This document shows, in pieces, positions 45,767-47,794 of a DNA stretch of 47,794 nucleotides; position 1 is the first letter of the stretch, and each line of letters begins with the position of its first letter. The stretch covers positions 1-47,794 of the forward strand of contig JAFGBH010000037.1 in NCBI GenBank assembly GCA_016933215.1, given 5' to 3'. The notes under the pieces are model-generated. The model did no database searches. It was not told the DNA's origin and saw only the letters and a list, made by a program, of their open reading frames with translations. The DNA comes from Deltaproteobacteria bacterium (GTDB lineage: Bacteria; Desulfobacterota; Syntrophia; Syntrophales; UBA2210). The translations under genes and the position numbers were made by a program.

Positions 45767-46957
45767 CTATCCCTCCCTCTCTATGATCATGGTTACGGAT
45801 TCTCCGCCCCCCAGGCAGAGTGATGCCTGTCCGATCTCCGCCTTACGCCTTTCCATTTCATACATGAGTGTTGTCAGGACGCGGGCTCCCGATGCACCGA
45901 TGGGATGACCGAGAGCTATGGAACCGCCGTTGACGTTGAGCTTTTCCTCGTCGATGCCGAGTTCCCTTCTTACGGCGAAGGTAGACCCTGCAAAGGCCTC
46001 ATTAACCTCGTGCAGCTGAATATCGGAAATATCCATGCCCGCTCTTTTCAGGGCCTTCGGGATCGAATATATCGGTGCCATGAGGACGTATTTGAGATCG
46101 ATTCCTGCAGAGGCGGACGCTACGATTTTTGCGAGGACGGGAAGCCCCATTCCCCGGGCCTTTTTCCTCGATGTTACTGCGAGGGCCGAAGCCCCATCGC
46201 TTATAATTGATGAATTCCCGGCAGTTGCGTAACCGTTTTTTTGAAAGGCCGGTTTCATGGCTGAGAGTGCCGCCATACTTGTCGGCCGTGGTCCTTCGTC
46301 GGTATCTATTGTTACGGTGCCCCTTTTCCTGTCGGGTATATCAACGGGTATAATCTCTTCCACAAACCGACCCTCTTGTATCGAGGTTACCGCCCTCTCA
46401 TATGACATACAGGCAAAGGCGTCCTGTTCTTCCCTGCTTACGCCCCATTTCTCCGAGATAAGGTCGTTGCTAATTCCCATATGGAAATCATTGATCACAT
46501 CCCAGAGGCCATCGTGTACCATATGATCCAGAAGTTCTCCCGTTCCCATCCGTATGCCGAGTCTTGAATTCGGGAGATAATGTGGAGCGGCACTCATATT
46601 TTCCATGCCCCCGGCGACAGCAATATCTGCGAAACCCGTTGTCACATACTGAGCCGCGATAACAAGGGAGATAAGTCCGGAGCCGCATACCTTGTTTACC
46701 GTGAGGGCTCCTTTCTCTACAGGGATATTGCTCTTTATGGAGGCCTGCCTTGCAGGATTCTGCCCGTATCCGCAGGGAAGTACCATTCCCATTATGACAT
46801 CATCCACATCTTCCGGCCGAAGGCCTGCCCGTTTAATAGCTTCTTTGATTACGATTGCGCCGAGATCGGTTGCGGGGAGTTTGCTGACACCCCCCTGAAA
46901 TACGCCTAAGGGTGTTCTGCAGGCGCTGAGCAATACTACGTCATTCTCGTTTTTCAT
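45767..46957 (-). CDS. Acetyl-CoA acetyltransferase (thiolase)
   Basis: A 396-residue thiolase II. The nucleophile is C91 in VNKVCGSGL, the general-base histidine lies in GHPIGASGARV and the last cysteine in SLCLGGGES. The N-terminal AFAxSxxRTPxG-like segment is LLSACRTPLGVF. ATG 46957 is preferred, with AAAGGAGG eight bases before it. It would catalyse thiolysis of 3-ketoacyl-CoA or acetoacetyl-CoA condensation. It is first in the operon with a promoter upstream (see 46995). Confidence 0.95.
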   Translation of the reverse strand: MKNENDVVLLSACRTPLGVFQGGVSKLPATDLGAIVIKEAIKRAGLRPEDVDDVIMGMVLPCGYGQNPARQASIKSNIPVEKGALTVNKVCGSGLISLVIAAQYVTTGFADIAVAGGMENMSAAPHYLPNSRLGIRMGTGELLDHMVHDGLWDVINDFHMGISNDLISEKWGVSREEQDAFACMSYERAVTSIQEGRFVEEIIPVDIPDRKRGTVTIDTDEGPRPTSMAALSAMKPAFQKNGYATAGNSSIISDGASALAVTSRKKARGMGLPVLAKIVASASAGIDLKYVLMAPIYSIPKALKRAGMDISDIQLHEVNEAFAGSTFAVRRELGIDEEKLNVNGGSIALGHPIGASGARVLTTLMYEMERRKAEIGQASLCLGGGESVTMIIEREG

Positions 46958-46994
46958 CAAACCCCTCCTTTTTTGCAGAAAAACTTCACATGAA

Positions 46995-47023
46995 TGGATA
47001 TTTGACAATGATTAATGAGTCAA
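46995..47023 (-). promoter_or_regulatory. Promoter and possible operator of the thiolase operon
   Basis: On the minus strand TTGACT (47018-47023) and TATCCA (46995-47000) are 17 bases apart, a good sigma-70-type layout, ending 38 bases before the thiolase start. The perfect inverted repeat TTGAC-N12-GTCAA (47002-47006 and 47019-47023) overlaps the promoter. A further hairpin CAAGCG (47021-47026) and CGCTTG (47052-47057), with inner CCGT and ACGG, lies just upstream. The inverted repeat is a candidate site for the XRE-cupin regulator, which is inference. Confidence 0.5.
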
Positions 47024-47256
47024 GCGTTTTTTATCCCGTTAAAGACGGAAGCGCTTGTGTTTTGTTAAAAAGGGTGTAGAAAATCTTATCTTGCCACAAT
47101 GTGAAAAAGTTGTTAACTAAAGTCGGTTTTGGTTGAAGGATTGGATGGTTTTAAGGTAAATCTGTCCGGTTGATCGGGGGGGAATACTGAATGATATCAA
47201 AAAGAAACCTTATAGCAAGAAGATTTTGATAGAGTCGGCAGAAAGGAGGGGACGGG
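47024..47256. other. Divergent promoter region between thiolase and mutase genes
   Basis: No gene is supported. The region is AT-rich. Apart from the hairpin at 47021-47057, possible promoter elements for the mutase are weak by eye. An AGGAGG ribosome site (about 47243-47248) precedes the mutase GTG. Confidence 0.4.
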
Positions 47257-47766
47257 GTGTATTTCGACAAGGATCTGCTCACACAATCAAGCGAGTTGAG
47301 GAAAAAATGGGAGGATGAAGTAAAAAAGACCGTCGCCACATCGTCGGACCAGAAAGAGCGATGGTCGACGGTGTCGGACCTTGAAATCAACCGAATCTAT
47401 GGACCCGAAGACATAAAAGACATGGATTTCGCACGGGACATCGGATATCCCGGTCAATTTCCCTACCTTCGGGGAAATCAGGTCACCGGCTACCGCGGCA
47501 GATACTGGACCTTCCGAATGTTTGCCGGGATGGGGAGTGCAAAAGACACCAACGAGCGCTGGCATATGCTTCTGAAACATGGGCAAACCGGACTCAGTAC
47601 CGCCTTTGATTTCCCCACTCTCATGGGATATGACACGGGTGATCCGAAGGCCCGCGGGGAATGCGGGAAGTGCGGCGTTGCAATCGACACGCTTGAGGAT
47701 TTCATGCAGCTTGTCGAGGGAATTCCCCTGGATAACCAATTCAATCAAGGGGGAGGGCGTGAATAA
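47257..47766 (+). pseudogene. Methylmalonyl-CoA mutase large subunit, broken 5' part
   Basis: The first 158 residues match the start of the acyl-CoA mutase large subunit (isomerisation of methylmalonyl-CoA to succinyl-CoA with cobalamin). The GTG start has AGGAGG eight bases before it. Motifs are IYGPEDIKDMDFARDIGYPG, YRGRYWTFRMFAGMG, GQTGLSTAFDFPTLMGYD and the VEGIPLD end. Relatives continue past that with a segment like ITTSMTIN, but here the frame runs NQFNQGGGRE and stops at 47766. A shifted frame reads ITNS, then departs too. It could be a frameshift, an insertion or poor sequence at the window edge. Confidence 0.75.
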
Positions 47767-47794
47767 CAAGGATAGCTTATGAATCACCAGGATA

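Overview
The window looks like a piece of a Gram-negative, anaerobe-type Desulfobacterota (deltaproteobacterial) chromosome close to its replication origin. The evidence is the linked set rsmG-parA-parB-dnaA-dnaN-gyrB-gyrA, one perfect parS site 11 kb from dnaA, lipopolysaccharide inner-core genes (heptose and Kdo type), maturation genes for nickel enzymes, beta-oxidation genes, the start of a methylmalonyl-CoA mutase, and a flavoenzyme that appears to be read with selenocysteine. The phylum call is inference from gene content and style; no rRNA or tRNA gene was seen.

Layout. Positions 1-2300 are AT-rich and accessory: pieces of small membrane proteins, a palindrome-rich stretch and a REP-like element. 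From 2353 to 22093 every confident gene is on the minus strand. In transcription order these are rsmG, parA, parB, dnaA, dnaN, gyrB, gyrA, archease, rtcB, trxB, an FmdB-type zinc ribbon, a terminator, lgt, an RDD membrane protein, the CoA-disulfide-reductase-like flavoprotein with an in-frame UGA, a zinc-ribbon protein, a TatD nuclease, and a separate large beta-propeller lipoprotein with its own terminator. From 22154 to 32215 the genes are mostly on the plus strand: a TrmJ-type RNA methyltransferase, a four-gene kdnB-kdnA-hldD-kdsB operon, an FAH-family hydrolase, a Do-type protease, a MagIII/Nth-type glycosylase, and hypA-hypB (with yjbQ on the minus strand). From 32221 to 40611 they are mainly minus: an ABC-F ATPase, an acyltransferase, a cupin, a transglutaminase-like protein, a giant DUF748/AsmA protein and a TPR lipoprotein, with one HD hydrolase on plus. 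The last part holds a nitroreductase and a dynamin-like GTPase (plus), a thiolase / XRE-cupin regulator / acyl-CoA dehydrogenase operon (minus), and divergent to it the 5' part of a methylmalonyl-CoA mutase large subunit whose frame breaks about 30 bases before the window ends.

Most notable. The flavoprotein at 6207-7544 is interrupted only by one TGA, exactly at the catalytic cysteine of the CoA-disulfide reductase family. Eleven bases after it comes a perfect 8-bp hairpin with a GGU loop, the form expected of a bacterial SECIS element. A start-codon-driven gene caller would report a truncated protein lacking the FAD-binding N-terminus and the active site. The kdnB-kdnA-hldD-kdsB set suggests that the lipopolysaccharide core carries 8-amino-Kdo in place of Kdo. 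Further points are translational coupling of gyrA with archease and rtcB, Gln at GyrA position 83, hypAB with no other hyp or hydrogenase gene nearby, and a glycosylase whose stop codon sits where the fourth iron-sulfur cysteine would be.
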